Below, piece after piece: positions 42,683 through 50,735 of a DNA stretch of 64,000 nt. Numbering within the stretch: position 1 is the stretch's first letter; each line of letters starts with the position of its first letter. The notes under the pieces are model-generated. The model was given only the letters and a program-made list of their open reading frames with translations, ran no database searches and was not told the origin of the DNA. Source of the DNA: Pseudomonas sp. UMAB-08 (GTDB lineage Bacteria; Pseudomonadota; Gammaproteobacteria; Pseudomonadales; Pseudomonadaceae); the NCBI RefSeq assembly GCF_900095225.1, contig NZ_LT607416.1, positions 175,033 through 239,032 on the forward strand. The letters are read 5' to 3'. The translations under genes and the position numbers were made by a program.

Positions 42683-43707
42683 TGGCCCAGGCGCCGAAGC
42701 TATCCCTCGAGCAATGGTGGGACGTCCGTGATGCATGGGAGCAAGACCCGCGTGACGGCTACACCTGGCTGGTCAAAGAGCTGAGCCTACCGGTGTCAGC
42801 TCCAGGGGTTCGCAAGACAGCGCTAAAGCAAGGGTGGGTAAAGCGAAAACCATCCGGCAAGAAACCATCGAAACCATCCGGCGTTGAATTCGTTAAAGCC
42901 CCAAGTAGCAAGGGCTCGGGTAGTGCAAAGGCAAAGCGTGGGGGCGGGCCTAAGCCAGTTAGCGAAACCATCGAAACCATCTGCGAAACCATCGAAACCA
43001 TGCCGGGAAACTCGGAGGGGGATGAAGAGCTAGAAGACTCGGCGGAAGAGACCAGCGAACACATAAATAATCCCCGTCGTACGCGCGCACGCACCAAGAT
43101 TGGCGAGGCTCCAGAAGGCGACCCGATCATGGGTGAGCTGCTGGCCTACGACCAAAGCGGGCTGGATGACCTGTTCGAGCCGGACATTGATACCCCTGGG
43201 CTGTACCGGCACCAGTACGCGCGGATCGCTTACAAGTTCTTCCTGTTGGGCGCCACGGTTGAAGGCCTGGCTGACCTGCTGGGCGTGAACAAGGACACCA
43301 TTTACCAGTGGGCGAGGAAGCATCCAGAGTTCAATACCGCCATGCGCGGTGGGCGTGACTTCGCTGACGCCAACGTGGCCAGCCGGCTCTATGCCCGCGC
43401 CATGGGTTACAGCCATGCCGAGGAGGTCATCAAGGTCGTAGATGACAAGATCGTCAGGGTCAATACCGTGAAGCATTACGCGCCAGACCCGGGTGCGGCC
43501 ATCTTCTGGCTCAAGAACCGCCAGCCTGAGCTGTGGAAAGAGAAGGTGGAGATCGTTGAGAAGCCATCCATTGCCCTGGTGGACAAGGATGCGATGGAGG
43601 CCATCTACCGCAATGCCCTGGATCATGCCGCCACGGTTCAGTCCAGCATGAGCGATCGCGGCGCACGTCTTGGTTTGACGATCGACAACGAGTTGGATGA
43701 CGACTGA
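42682..43707 (+). CDS. terS: Terminase small subunit
   Basis: 341 residues. A basic N-terminal part with Lys-Pro-Ser repeats, an acidic linker, then the DNA-binding domain with HTH (LADLLGVNKDTIYQWARKHP) and RGGRDFADANVASRLYARAM shown in parts, and a C-terminal oligomer region (GAAIFWLKNRQPELWKEK). It should recognise the packaging site and hand DNA to TerL. It overlaps terL by one base. The repeat cluster in its 5' half may be the packaging site. Confidence 0.8.
   Translation: MAQAPKLSLEQWWDVRDAWEQDPRDGYTWLVKELSLPVSAPGVRKTALKQGWVKRKPSGKKPSKPSGVEFVKAPSSKGSGSAKAKRGGGPKPVSETIETICETIETMPGNSEGDEELEDSAEETSEHINNPRRTRARTKIGEAPEGDPIMGELLAYDQSGLDDLFEPDIDTPGLYRHQYARIAYKFFLLGATVEGLADLLGVNKDTIYQWARKHPEFNTAMRGGRDFADANVASRLYARAMGYSHAEEVIKVVDDKIVRVNTVKHYAPDPGAAIFWLKNRQPELWKEKVEIVEKPSIALVDKDAMEAIYRNALDHAATVQSSMSDRGARLGLTIDNELDDD
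42845..43002 (+). repeat. Seven GAAACCATC-type repeats inside terS
   Basis: Copies start at 42845 (one extra A), 42861, 42870, 42964, 42973, 42985 and 42994 (last base G). The first cluster is read in codon phase 3 (Lys-Pro-Ser) and the second in phase 1 (Glu-Thr-Ile). The same DNA word is thus kept in two frames. Two more copies lie at 39311-39330. Confidence 0.6.
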
Positions 43708-45641
43708 TGGCCAAGCGGCTGTTTCTGAATGAGGATCCGCGCTGGCTGCCTTTCTGTGAGGCTTATGCAGGAAGCCTTGAGCGTTTCGCCATTGAGGTTC
43801 AGGGCGTCCAGCCAACTCCTCAGCAGTTCGAGCTATACCGGTCAACGTCGCCGTCTAGATCACGAACCACGGTAGCGTCCGGTCACGGATGTTTCGCTGC
43901 CGGAACGATGGTGATGCTGGCTGGTGGCGAAGCGCTGCCTGTCGAGCAGGTACAGCCCGAGATATGCCTTGAAGGCCCGGACGGGCTTTCAAGGCGAGTG
44001 GAATGCCTGATTCGCGGCCGAGAGACTATGCACCGTATTCAATATGCCGGCGGCGGTGGGCACGACGTGAACGCCTCGCATCTGCTTTGCCTGGTGCGAG
44101 ATGGCGAGTACCGGACTCAGACTGTGCGCGGCTGGCTGGCAGAGCCGGATAGGCTTACCTGGTGTGCATACCGCCTTGTCGGGGGCGAATTTGAGCCGGT
44201 CGAGATCGTTGGATCTGTTGATCTAGGGGTTGGCGACTACTATGGCTTTGAGCTGGACGGACCTGACGGGCGCTTTCTTGGCGCTGATGGCGTGGTTCTT
44301 CACAACACGGGCAAAACGACCTCGATCGCCAACGTGGTGCTGTGGCACCTGCTCTGCTACCCGCAATCGATCACGCTACTGACCGCGAACGACATGGACC
44401 AGCTCAAGGCTACGCTCTGGAAAGAGATCGGCATTGCTATTGAGCGGATCAGGCGCGGCCGTCATGGCTGGATCGCTGAACACGTCGAAGTGCTGGCCAA
44501 CGCAACCATGCGCATCATCGGCTTTGAAGACACTTGGTTCGTCGAATCCAAAACGGCCAACGAGAAAACCGCCAACAAGATGGCCGGCCGACACGGTGAA
44601 TGGCTGCTGATCATCGGCGACGAAGCCTCAACCCTGCCTGATACGGTGCTGTCAACACTGCGCGGCGCACTGACCGAGCAGCACAACCGCATGCTCCTGA
44701 CCAGCCAGCCGACCCGCAACGCCGGGTTCTTTTGGCGAACCCACCACGAGCTGGCCAAGGACAACGGCGGAGAGTGGAACAACCTTACGTTTAGCAGCCT
44801 GGAGTCGCCGCTTGTAAGCGATGACGCCCTGAAAGAGCTGTGGGACGCCTACGACGATGACGAGCGCCGCGTCCGCCTGATGGGCCTTTTTCCTCAGGAT
44901 TCCAGCAAGCACATGATGAGCCTCAAGGTCGCCATGCGGATGTACGGGCGCAACAGGATCATCAAGGACAACGAGCCCTATGGCTGGGTGGTGCTGAGCG
45001 ACGTTGCGTCCGGCGAAGGCTTGCGCGACAAGTCCGCCGTATTGGCCGCCCGGGTGATTGGCTATGGCGATCGCGGCTTAGATGCCCGGCGGGTGGAGAT
45101 CGTCGAGATTCCCCTGATGACCAACACGATCAGGTCAAACCGGATCTATGGGCCAATCATGGAAGTGGGCGAGCAGCTGGATGGCGTCACCTATGGCGTG
45201 GACTCCGGCGGCTTGGGCGTGAACGTGTGCCAGGATCTGGAAGACGCTGGCAAGGTGGTGCACCGCATCAACTGGGGCAATCCCTGTTTCCAGAACAAGA
45301 ACAAAGACCGGTATCTGAACCTCCGCGCCCAAGCCATGCACCAGGCCGCGCGCGCCGCGAAAGAAGGCCGCCTCGTGGTGCTGACCAATGAGCACAAGAA
45401 CACGATGCTGGCGCAGGCCAGTCGCATCCCCAAGACATTCTCCGACAAGGGCCGTATTCGAGTGCCGCCCAAGCACAGCCCTGAATGGGAAGGCATGGCA
45501 TCCCCCGACTTATGGGACGCCGTGTGCTTCGCTTTCCTCGAAAACCTGACCTACGTGGCGGCTCAGGACAAGAGCGGTAGCGTTATGACCCTCGGCGATC
45601 GCGCAGAGGAAGCGGTGGAGAACCTTTTCGCTGGCCTGTAA
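43707..45641 (+). CDS. terL: Terminase large subunit containing a mini-intein
   Basis: 644 residues as encoded; the mature protein after splicing would be 505. The Walker A motif SGH-G/TGKTT is split by the intein after Gly61. After splicing it reads G-H-G-T-G-K-T. Walker B is LLIIGDEAST; coupling motifs follow (LLTSQPTRN). The nuclease domain shows VLSDVASGEG, YGVDSGGLGVN and SPDLWDAVCFAF. It pumps DNA into proheads and cuts it. Without splicing the ATPase site is destroyed. Confidence 0.92.
   Translation: MAKRLFLNEDPRWLPFCEAYAGSLERFAIEVQGVQPTPQQFELYRSTSPSRSRTTVASGHGCFAAGTMVMLAGGEALPVEQVQPEICLEGPDGLSRRVECLIRGRETMHRIQYAGGGGHDVNASHLLCLVRDGEYRTQTVRGWLAEPDRLTWCAYRLVGGEFEPVEIVGSVDLGVGDYYGFELDGPDGRFLGADGVVLHNTGKTTSIANVVLWHLLCYPQSITLLTANDMDQLKATLWKEIGIAIERIRRGRHGWIAEHVEVLANATMRIIGFEDTWFVESKTANEKTANKMAGRHGEWLLIIGDEASTLPDTVLSTLRGALTEQHNRMLLTSQPTRNAGFFWRTHHELAKDNGGEWNNLTFSSLESPLVSDDALKELWDAYDDDERRVRLMGLFPQDSSKHMMSLKVAMRMYGRNRIIKDNEPYGWVVLSDVASGEGLRDKSAVLAARVIGYGDRGLDARRVEIVEIPLMTNTIRSNRIYGPIMEVGEQLDGVTYGVDSGGLGVNVCQDLEDAGKVVHRINWGNPCFQNKNKDRYLNLRAQAMHQAARAAKEGRLVVLTNEHKNTMLAQASRIPKTFSDKGRIRVPPKHSPEWEGMASPDLWDAVCFAFLENLTYVAAQDKSGSVMTLGDRAEEAVENLFAGL
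43890..44306 (+). other. Mini-intein in TerL (139 residues, no endonuclease)
   Basis: Residues 62-200 of the TerL frame. It begins CFAAGTMVMLAGG (block A, Cys1), contains a block-B-like HDVNASHLLCLV with the usual His, block F DYYGFELDGPDGRFL, and ends GVVLHN before Thr (+1 extein). The size matches a minimal Hint domain, with no room for a homing endonuclease. The insertion point is inside the P-loop, the most conserved site of the host protein. Confidence 0.92.
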
Positions 45642-45652
45642 CTCGGTTAATT

Positions 45653-45693
45653 AGGCGTTACCTGTTGTTTTTATAAAAGGTATCGCCTAATAT
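45653..45693 (+). promoter_or_regulatory. Distal promoter with two repressor operators
   Basis: Operators AGGCGTTACCT (45653-45663) and AGGTATCGCCT (45678-45688), 25 bp centre to centre. TTGTTT (45665-45670), 17 bp, TAATAT (45688-45693). The second operator shares its last T with the -10, as at PR and PL. It reads into the gene at 45737. Confidence 0.75.
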
Positions 45694-45736
45694 TGGCTCG
45701 GACATTAATCCGACCATGAGTTTTGAGGTGCCACCC

Positions 45737-46372
45737 ATGACACGCGCACTTACCGCCCCTGATAAGGCGAGCCCCGATGACAAGCCAGTCTTCTTCCTGC
45801 AGGGCGACCCGACAAGCCGCCTAAGCATGATGCGTAGCGGCGCGCTGATTCCTGTCAGTCCCAAGATGAACAAGGTGAATGGCTACTGCACTCCCGTGTT
45901 TCTTCGCCCGGCACCCGCGCTGCAGGCTCAGCGTTCGCCGCTCGAGCTGTCGCTAGGCGGGGAGTTGGCCAAGGCCGCTACCGGCCTGCTAAATGAGATA
46001 GATCCCGATACGTTCCTGCATGGCATCGATCCATTGAGGAAGGCCTTAGAAGCCTGGGCCATGGGCAAGCCGCTTTCCGGTGAAGCCCGCGGACCTTCTG
46101 ATGCTGCCTTCACAGAAGACGCCTATGCATTTTCTCCAGGGAGCGGCAACAAGGCGCGACGCCGCATGGAGGCACTGCAAAAACCGAAGTGCGACGGCAA
46201 CCACGGCGGGCCACGCTGCGCCGATCCTGAGTGCTGGAATGACGACAGCCTTCCAGATCCGCACAAGGGCTGCTCATTGAACGCTGGCGGCGCGCACAAC
46301 GACAAAGGCCCCGAGGATCTCGACGGCTGCCTGACCTGCACCTGCGGCTTTATGTGGGAGCTGCCATTTTGA
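45737..46372 (+). CDS. Hypothetical phage protein with a Cys/His-rich C-terminus
   Basis: 211 residues from the ATG at 45737 (GAGGTG 6 bp upstream); an ATG at 45716 lacks a ribosome site. First gene under the distal repressor-controlled promoter. The C-terminal part has KPKCDGNHGGPRCADPECWN and CLTCTCGF, likely a metal site. Function unknown. Confidence 0.6.
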   Translation: MTRALTAPDKASPDDKPVFFLQGDPTSRLSMMRSGALIPVSPKMNKVNGYCTPVFLRPAPALQAQRSPLELSLGGELAKAATGLLNEIDPDTFLHGIDPLRKALEAWAMGKPLSGEARGPSDAAFTEDAYAFSPGSGNKARRRMEALQKPKCDGNHGGPRCADPECWNDDSLPDPHKGCSLNAGGAHNDKGPEDLDGCLTCTCGFMWELPF

Positions 46373-46857
46373 ACGTCAAGCCAATATATACAGAGGCATT
46401 CATCCGGTCTCGCGCTCGTATGGACTGGTCGCGCTCGATGGTGGCCGAGGCGCTGGGGCTTCCATTTCGCAAGCTCAGCGTCCTGCTCGATCAGATGCCC
46501 GACGTTCGCTGGCCACAACCGCACCAGAGTGTCGCCGTCAAGTTGTCCCGTGAGAGCCGCCGAGGCGTTGCCACCGAAGGGCTGCTCAGAGCGGCATCCA
46601 AGGCGCGGGAGGGGCGGTATGAGAAGTTCAAGAAATACACCATTGGCGAGCACACCGGCACGAACCGGGAGGTGTACGACATTTGGGGCGATCTGTGCAG
46701 CGTCTCCTACTCGCAGATTCGCCGCCGCCTGGATCGCGGCATGAATGTCCTGGACGCGTATTTCAAGCCCAACGAGACCAGCAAGGGCTGGGGCGTCAAT
46801 AAGGATTGGGGCAAGGTTCCGGGTTGGCTGATCGAAGCGAGGGAGAGCAAGTCATGA
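46369..46857 (+). CDS. Hypothetical phage protein
   Basis: 162 residues from a TTG overlapping the previous stop (TTGA), with GGGAG upstream; an ATG at 46354 is the alternative. The N-terminus (MVAEALGLPFRKLSVLLDQM) has an HTH look; the C-terminus is basic and aromatic. Unknown role in the accessory operon. Confidence 0.55.
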   Translation: MNVKPIYTEAFIRSRARMDWSRSMVAEALGLPFRKLSVLLDQMPDVRWPQPHQSVAVKLSRESRRGVATEGLLRAASKAREGRYEKFKKYTIGEHTGTNREVYDIWGDLCSVSYSQIRRRLDRGMNVLDAYFKPNETSKGWGVNKDWGKVPGWLIEARESKS

Positions 46858-47003
46858 GCATAAATCCAGCCAAAAAGACCTACGGAAACCTTTCCTTCAA
46901 AACCATTTGTGATGAGTGCGGCAAGGCCCGTAGCAGTGGCAACCACCAGAGCTGCAGCAAGGCTCGCCAGGCGCGCGCCGCATCTATTGGAGCCAAGCCA
47001 TGA
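46854..47003 (+). CDS. 49-residue Cys-containing phage protein
   Basis: ATG at 46854 overlaps the previous stop. It has CDECGKARSSGNHQSC, a possible zinc knuckle, and a basic tail. Unknown function. Confidence 0.55.
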   Translation: MSINPAKKTYGNLSFKTICDECGKARSSGNHQSCSKARQARAASIGAKP

Positions 47004-47209
47004 GCGAGCAACGAAAACCCTACGCCAGATCGGCAGTAGATGCCGACCGGATGAACCTGCCAGAAGGCAAGACCTGCGGCGACTGCGTGCACGCCCGGCG
47101 CTGCACGATGATGTTCGGCCATATCCCGGCTGATGAGTCTTGCGACTGGAGCCCTTCGCGCTTTCATCCGGCTGAAACCGCACCATCGACAGATGAGGCG
47201 ACGTCATGA
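47000..47209 (+). CDS. 69-residue Cys-containing phage protein
   Basis: ATGA-coupled on both sides. CGDCVHARRC then a further Cys in ESCDWSPSRF: four cysteines that could bind a metal. Similar short proteins are common in Pseudomonas phages; function unknown. Confidence 0.6.
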   Translation: MSEQRKPYARSAVDADRMNLPEGKTCGDCVHARRCTMMFGHIPADESCDWSPSRFHPAETAPSTDEATS

Positions 47210-47376
47210 GCGGCTCAGGATCAGAGAAGCGCTGCCAGGCGCTAGCGACGCGTGTTTATCGGCTTCGCGCTGACGGAATCAGCGTTAAACATACCGCCGA
47301 GCTAGTTGGCGTCCACAAAGGCCGTATTCGCACATTGCAGATACTTGGCGAACGTCTCATGCAGGTGAATCCATGA
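47206..47376 (+). CDS. 56-residue homeodomain-like HTH protein
   Basis: ATG at 47206 and stop at 47376, each overlapping a neighbour by 4 bp. The product reads ATRVYRLRADGISVKHTAEL then VGVHKGRIRTLQILGE, a compact recombinase-type HTH. It fills an otherwise unexplained 165-bp gap. It may be a small DNA-binding regulator of this operon. Confidence 0.65.
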   Translation: MSGSGSEKRCQALATRVYRLRADGISVKHTAELVGVHKGRIRTLQILGERLMQVNP

Positions 47377-48197
47377 ACAGCGAACAACAGAAGCAGGCGA
47401 TCGAGTGGGCCATCGAGCGCCTTGAGCTATGCCAAGACCAGGCATTCCAAAGCTGCGAGTGCGAAGAGTGCCAGCAATGCGGGAAGATGCCTGACGAATG
47501 TACCGGCACTGACTGCGCTAAAACCTGCCAGTGCAGTAGTTGTGACCATTGCGGGAATGAGGCGGCTATCACAGAGCTGCGCGCCCTGCTGGATGCGCCA
47601 GTGGAATGCAGGTGCAAGCGCTATGGCAAGGACAACCCACATTGGCCGTGCCCTGTGCATGCAGCGCCAGGCGCCCAGCCTCATGGCGACCTGCTTGCCC
47701 GATTCCCTGAAATCAATTTCAGCAACTATGGGCAACAGGAAGTAGAAGCATTGCAGGCCTGGGCCTTTGAGGCTCTCGACCAGATCCAGGCTGCCAGCCT
47801 CACTGATAAGCAGCAGCGGCAAGCCATTGAGCTGCTGAATCTGGCCGAGGACGCGCTATCCCATGCATCGCTCAATTCGGCCGGTGACGTGGTTGAGCAT
47901 ACCCAAGACCGCCGCGACCACATGCGGGTGCAGATCATTGTCTTCCTGAAAGCGCTGGACAGTATGCGACTGGCGGCCCTGGTCGAGCAGGATGACGAAT
48001 CGGCAACCTGCGCAAAATCGCAAGTTGAGCTTCAGGCCGAGCCAGTCAGCCCCTGCGACTGGACCGACCGGCAAGTCCTCGACTTCCTCGGCGTTGCTCT
48101 GCGCAACGTCGATTTGGTTGGCGAGGTTCGTCCGAGCGAGATCCGCCAGGGCTTCCAATATATGCGTGATATGCGTGACCGGAGTGTCAAATCATGA
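47373..48197 (+). CDS. Hypothetical phage protein
   Basis: 274 residues. The N-terminal 90 residues are Cys-rich (CECEECQQCGKM, CTGTDCAKTCQCSSCDHCGN), the middle has DLLARFPEINFSNYGQQEVE, and the C-terminus is helical. Likely metal-binding. No family recognised. Accessory operon. Confidence 0.6.
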   Translation: MNSEQQKQAIEWAIERLELCQDQAFQSCECEECQQCGKMPDECTGTDCAKTCQCSSCDHCGNEAAITELRALLDAPVECRCKRYGKDNPHWPCPVHAAPGAQPHGDLLARFPEINFSNYGQQEVEALQAWAFEALDQIQAASLTDKQQRQAIELLNLAEDALSHASLNSAGDVVEHTQDRRDHMRVQIIVFLKALDSMRLAALVEQDDESATCAKSQVELQAEPVSPCDWTDRQVLDFLGVALRNVDLVGEVRPSEIRQGFQYMRDMRDRSVKS

Positions 48198-48421
48198 TCA
48201 CAGCAGCAGCGACATACCTGATGGTCTACATCTGCGTAGCCGGGGACCGGAGCGACTGCCAGGTCTACGCCCAAAGCAGCTGGGAGGGTGCTGACCAGTT
48301 CGCGCAATGCGAGGGCAATCGCCAGTCCCTCACTGAGCAGCTGACGGCTGCGAACCTCAAGACGGTGCGCTTCGAGTGCGAGCAAGACCTTCCCTATCTG
48401 ACGCAAGGAGCTTCCAAATGA
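48194..48421 (+). CDS. 75-residue hypothetical protein
   Basis: ATGA-coupled. MITAAATYLMVYICVAGDRS gives a short hydrophobic start, then two further cysteines (FAQCEGN, RFECEQD). It could be exported, with a disulfide, but the hydrophobic part is short. Confidence 0.5.
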   Translation: MITAAATYLMVYICVAGDRSDCQVYAQSSWEGADQFAQCEGNRQSLTEQLTAANLKTVRFECEQDLPYLTQGASK

Positions 48422-48858
48422 CCGTGACTGCCAGGCAAATGCGTGAGTCGGCAATGCGTGCACCAACAGCCGAGCAGCGCCGTATCGAGTTGGACGCAGC
48501 CAGCCAGGCTGAGCGCCGGGAAAGCGAGGCCGCTTATGGTGACGCTGGCCCGCTGGTGCTCGATCTGCAACAGAAGTTGGCGGAATCGGAGCGCGCTACG
48601 GTGCGCGAACGGCGCCGCGCGGAGAAGTTTGAGGCCCGTGTTGCCGACCTGCAAAAAGCCATTAAGGACGCGACTGGCTGTGATGTTTCTCGCTGGGCTT
48701 GCGGGTTCGACGGGGCAATCAGGGCCGGTATCTCCGACGAGGCTCGCCGGCAAGCGTCGGAAACGGTTTCGCCAGTCCCGCCGCCAGTTCGCCGCGTCAT
48801 AAATGAGCGCGTAATTAACCGGGATGAGATAGATGCCCACAGAGGGTATGACCGATGA
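48418..48858 (+). CDS. Coiled-coil phage protein
   Basis: 146 residues from the ATG at 48418 (ATGA overlap). Central heptad-like region (LVLDLQQKLAESERATVRER, then KFEARVADLQKAIKDAT), and a basic Arg-rich end. No family recognised. Confidence 0.55.
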   Translation: MTVTARQMRESAMRAPTAEQRRIELDAASQAERRESEAAYGDAGPLVLDLQQKLAESERATVRERRRAEKFEARVADLQKAIKDATGCDVSRWACGFDGAIRAGISDEARRQASETVSPVPPPVRRVINERVINRDEIDAHRGYDR

Positions 48859-49061
48859 CTAAAGCGTCAGTAACCCGTATTCGCCACGCGCTGCCAGTGA
48901 GTCAGGAGATTGCTGAGTCACTGGCAGCTCTTGAGGCGGGTATCAAGGCCGCGATAGGGAAAGCCAAGGACGAAGGCCTGCCGCAAGGGCTGCTGTCTTC
49001 AATCCTGAATGTCTATGCGCTCCAGGAGACACAGAGAATGCTGAATGGGGGTGAGTCATGA
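48855..49061 (+). CDS. 68-residue hypothetical protein
   Basis: ATGA-coupled on both sides. Predominantly helical (SQEIAESLAALEAGIKAAIG). Unknown function. Confidence 0.5.
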   Translation: MTKASVTRIRHALPVSQEIAESLAALEAGIKAAIGKAKDEGLPQGLLSSILNVYALQETQRMLNGGES

Positions 49062-49426
49062 GAATCGTTAATCGCCAGACGTTCCTGGACATGCCAGAGG
49101 GCACGGTGTTCGCCAAGTACGACTCGTGCATCATGCGGGAGCTGATGGTTAAGAGCGATTCAATACCTGGCGAGCTGGTGGACCTCCGTTACATGCGCCT
49201 GACGGATACGGTCGATTGCAGTGGACCGTCTGAGTGCAACGACATCCTGGCCGCCGCCGAGGATGAGGGCGCCGCTTTCTCCCTGCACTTCAACACGTCG
49301 TACCCCGACGGCATGTCTGATGCTGATCAGCTTTTCGCTGTGTGGGAGCGTGACGACGTAGAGGGACTGATTGCACGGCTCCAGATGGCGCTCACTGATG
49401 GCTATGGTGGCGCGAAGGAGTCATAG
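49058..49426 (+). CDS. Hypothetical phage protein
   Basis: 122 residues, last gene of the ATGA-coupled accessory series. Mixed alpha-beta (MPEGTVFAKYDSCIMRELMV). Acidic. No family recognised. It is followed by a new promoter. Confidence 0.55.
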   Translation: MRIVNRQTFLDMPEGTVFAKYDSCIMRELMVKSDSIPGELVDLRYMRLTDTVDCSGPSECNDILAAAEDEGAAFSLHFNTSYPDGMSDADQLFAVWERDDVEGLIARLQMALTDGYGGAKES

Positions 49427-49431
49427 CGTTA

Positions 49432-49459
49432 TTGAGTTAAAGCGCCTTAACGTCATAAT
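49432..49459 (+). promoter_or_regulatory. Promoter with a palindromic operator
   Basis: TTGAGT (49432-49437), 16 bp, CATAAT (49454-49459). The palindrome GTTAAAGCGCCTTAAC (49436-49451) fills the spacer. It reads into the leader ORF and HTH gene downstream, suggesting autoregulation. Confidence 0.6.
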
Positions 49460-49464
49460 CGAAA

Positions 49465-49495
49465 GCCCGTCTTACCACCTGGTGTAAAGACGGGC
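49465..49495 (+). other. 5' leader hairpin
   Basis: GCCCGTCTT and AAGACGGGC form a 9-bp stem whose loop also contains a complementary pair (ACCACC/GGTGT). It begins about where the transcript from 49454 should start. No T-run follows on the plus strand, so it is more likely a stabilising 5' structure than a terminator. Confidence 0.5.
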
Positions 49496-49510
49496 ATAAG
49501 GAATCACACG

Positions 49511-49552
49511 ATGAGCGATAAAGAACGCGCCGCACTCTGGAGCAGCTTGTAA
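49511..49552 (+). CDS. Possible 13-residue leader peptide
   Basis: ATG at 49511 with AAGGA upstream. The product is MSDKERAALWSSL and its stop overlaps the start of the next gene (TAATG). It may couple translation of the HTH protein. Too short to be sure. Confidence 0.4.
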   Translation: MSDKERAALWSSL

Positions 49553-50202
49553 TGGCTGAGCATCAAAGAAGAATGGAAATGATTAAATCGGCGCTGGATG
49601 ATGGCATGGTTGAGCGTGGCGCTACGCTAGACGGCGGGATACTGCGCCTGGTCAATCATCCTGAGGCGCCAAGCCAGGAAGCCATTGCACAGCTTCTAGG
49701 GGTGTCTAAGAGCACTGTTTCGCGGCGGCTAAAGAGGATAAAAGGCGCTCTCCTTGCCGGGGAAAGCATTTATTGCGAGGATCATGAGCAGCTCACCAAC
49801 TCCATTTTTTTTAGAGATCTCTTTGAAAAGCTGAGCAAGAAATTTACAGGGGCGGAAATTGTTGAGGGGCTCGCTAGGCGTAATGAGGCAAGAGATTACT
49901 TCCTAGAGCGGGCAGAGGCCGAGAATAGAAGGTGCATAGCTCTCATAAATGCCATGGAAGACAAGCTAAGACCAACAGGCGCACTAAAGGCGCCAGATCC
50001 GACTGATAAAGAATTTATGAACAAGGTCCGGGAGTGGGCAAAAGAGAACATAGCCCAGGCAGAATACCTGCCAAAGGACATAGCTCTCTGGCTCGGCCCG
50101 CTAGGGGCTTCCGTTAGCGGAACTTATGTGAGCGCCAAGCCTGCGGAAGAGACGAGCGATGCCGAATCAGGGGCAGAAGAAGCTCGCAATGAGCAAGAAT
50201 AA
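49552..50202 (+). CDS. HTH-containing phage regulator
   Basis: 216 residues with GGAG 9 bp upstream. HTH at about 38-62 (SQEAIAQLLGVSKSTVSRRL). The rest is helical and acidic, ending in a Glu/Ala-rich tail. Its own promoter carries a palindrome (49436-49451) that it may bind. Stop at 50202, then a 60-bp gap. Confidence 0.65.
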   Translation: MAEHQRRMEMIKSALDDGMVERGATLDGGILRLVNHPEAPSQEAIAQLLGVSKSTVSRRLKRIKGALLAGESIYCEDHEQLTNSIFFRDLFEKLSKKFTGAEIVEGLARRNEARDYFLERAEAENRRCIALINAMEDKLRPTGALKAPDPTDKEFMNKVREWAKENIAQAEYLPKDIALWLGPLGASVSGTYVSAKPAEETSDAESGAEEARNEQE

Positions 50203-50263
50203 TAGCTGACTATTTTTCAAAGGCTCCCGGCTTGGGAGCAGATCAACTCAAGGAAGTTTCGGT

Positions 50264-50668
50264 ATGACAAGAGCCATAATTGCACTGCTGTTCACCATGC
50301 TCGCCGCGTCGGTTGTGGCTGAGGAGAATCCCGGCAACGCCGCCTACCTTCGCGCCTATATAACTCAGCACTTTGGCGGTGTTTATACGAGTGGTGACAG
50401 CCTGATATACGTTGATTACGACTCCGATATGGTCCTAATCATCGGAGGGAGGGAAATTGATACAAAAACGACCGGGATCGACACCCCGAGCAACTCGATT
50501 ACTTTCAGAATCACCCGTGAAGACAGGCCAGAGCTTGTTACGTTTAAGCGCATTCGCAGCCTGGCAGTTATGACCATGGGCGACGGGTCGGTGTTTCGCA
50601 TGAGCTATGTCCGCCCCCTGACCGACATTGATATTGATGAGGTGAAGCGGATTCGCGCCGGCAGCTAG
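50264..50668 (+). CDS. Exported phage protein (possible lysogenic conversion factor)
   Basis: 134 residues with AAGGAAG upstream and a signal peptide (TRAIIALLFTMLAASVVA, cleavage before EEN). The mature part is beta-rich (SLIYVDYDSDMVLIIGG). A strong terminator follows at 50697. A single exported gene with its own terminator in a regulatory block fits a moron expressed by the lysogen. Confidence 0.6.
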   Translation: MTRAIIALLFTMLAASVVAEENPGNAAYLRAYITQHFGGVYTSGDSLIYVDYDSDMVLIIGGREIDTKTTGIDTPSNSITFRITREDRPELVTFKRIRSLAVMTMGDGSVFRMSYVRPLTDIDIDEVKRIRAGS

Positions 50669-50696
50669 TCCGGCCAAGCCCCAGCACCCACTTAAG

Positions 50697-50718
50697 GCCC
50701 GCCGCGCGCGGGCTTTTT
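50697..50718 (+). terminator. Terminator after the exported protein
   Basis: GCCCGC and GCGGGC form a 6-bp GC stem around CGCGC, followed by TTTTT. Placed 29 bp after the stop. Confidence 0.75.
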
Positions 50719-50735
50719 GCATTTTATGGTGAGGG

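Noticed and set aside
49465-49495. Rho-independent terminator after the accessory operon
   Set aside because: A perfect stem exists but no T-run follows on the plus strand, and it sits at the expected start of the next transcript.
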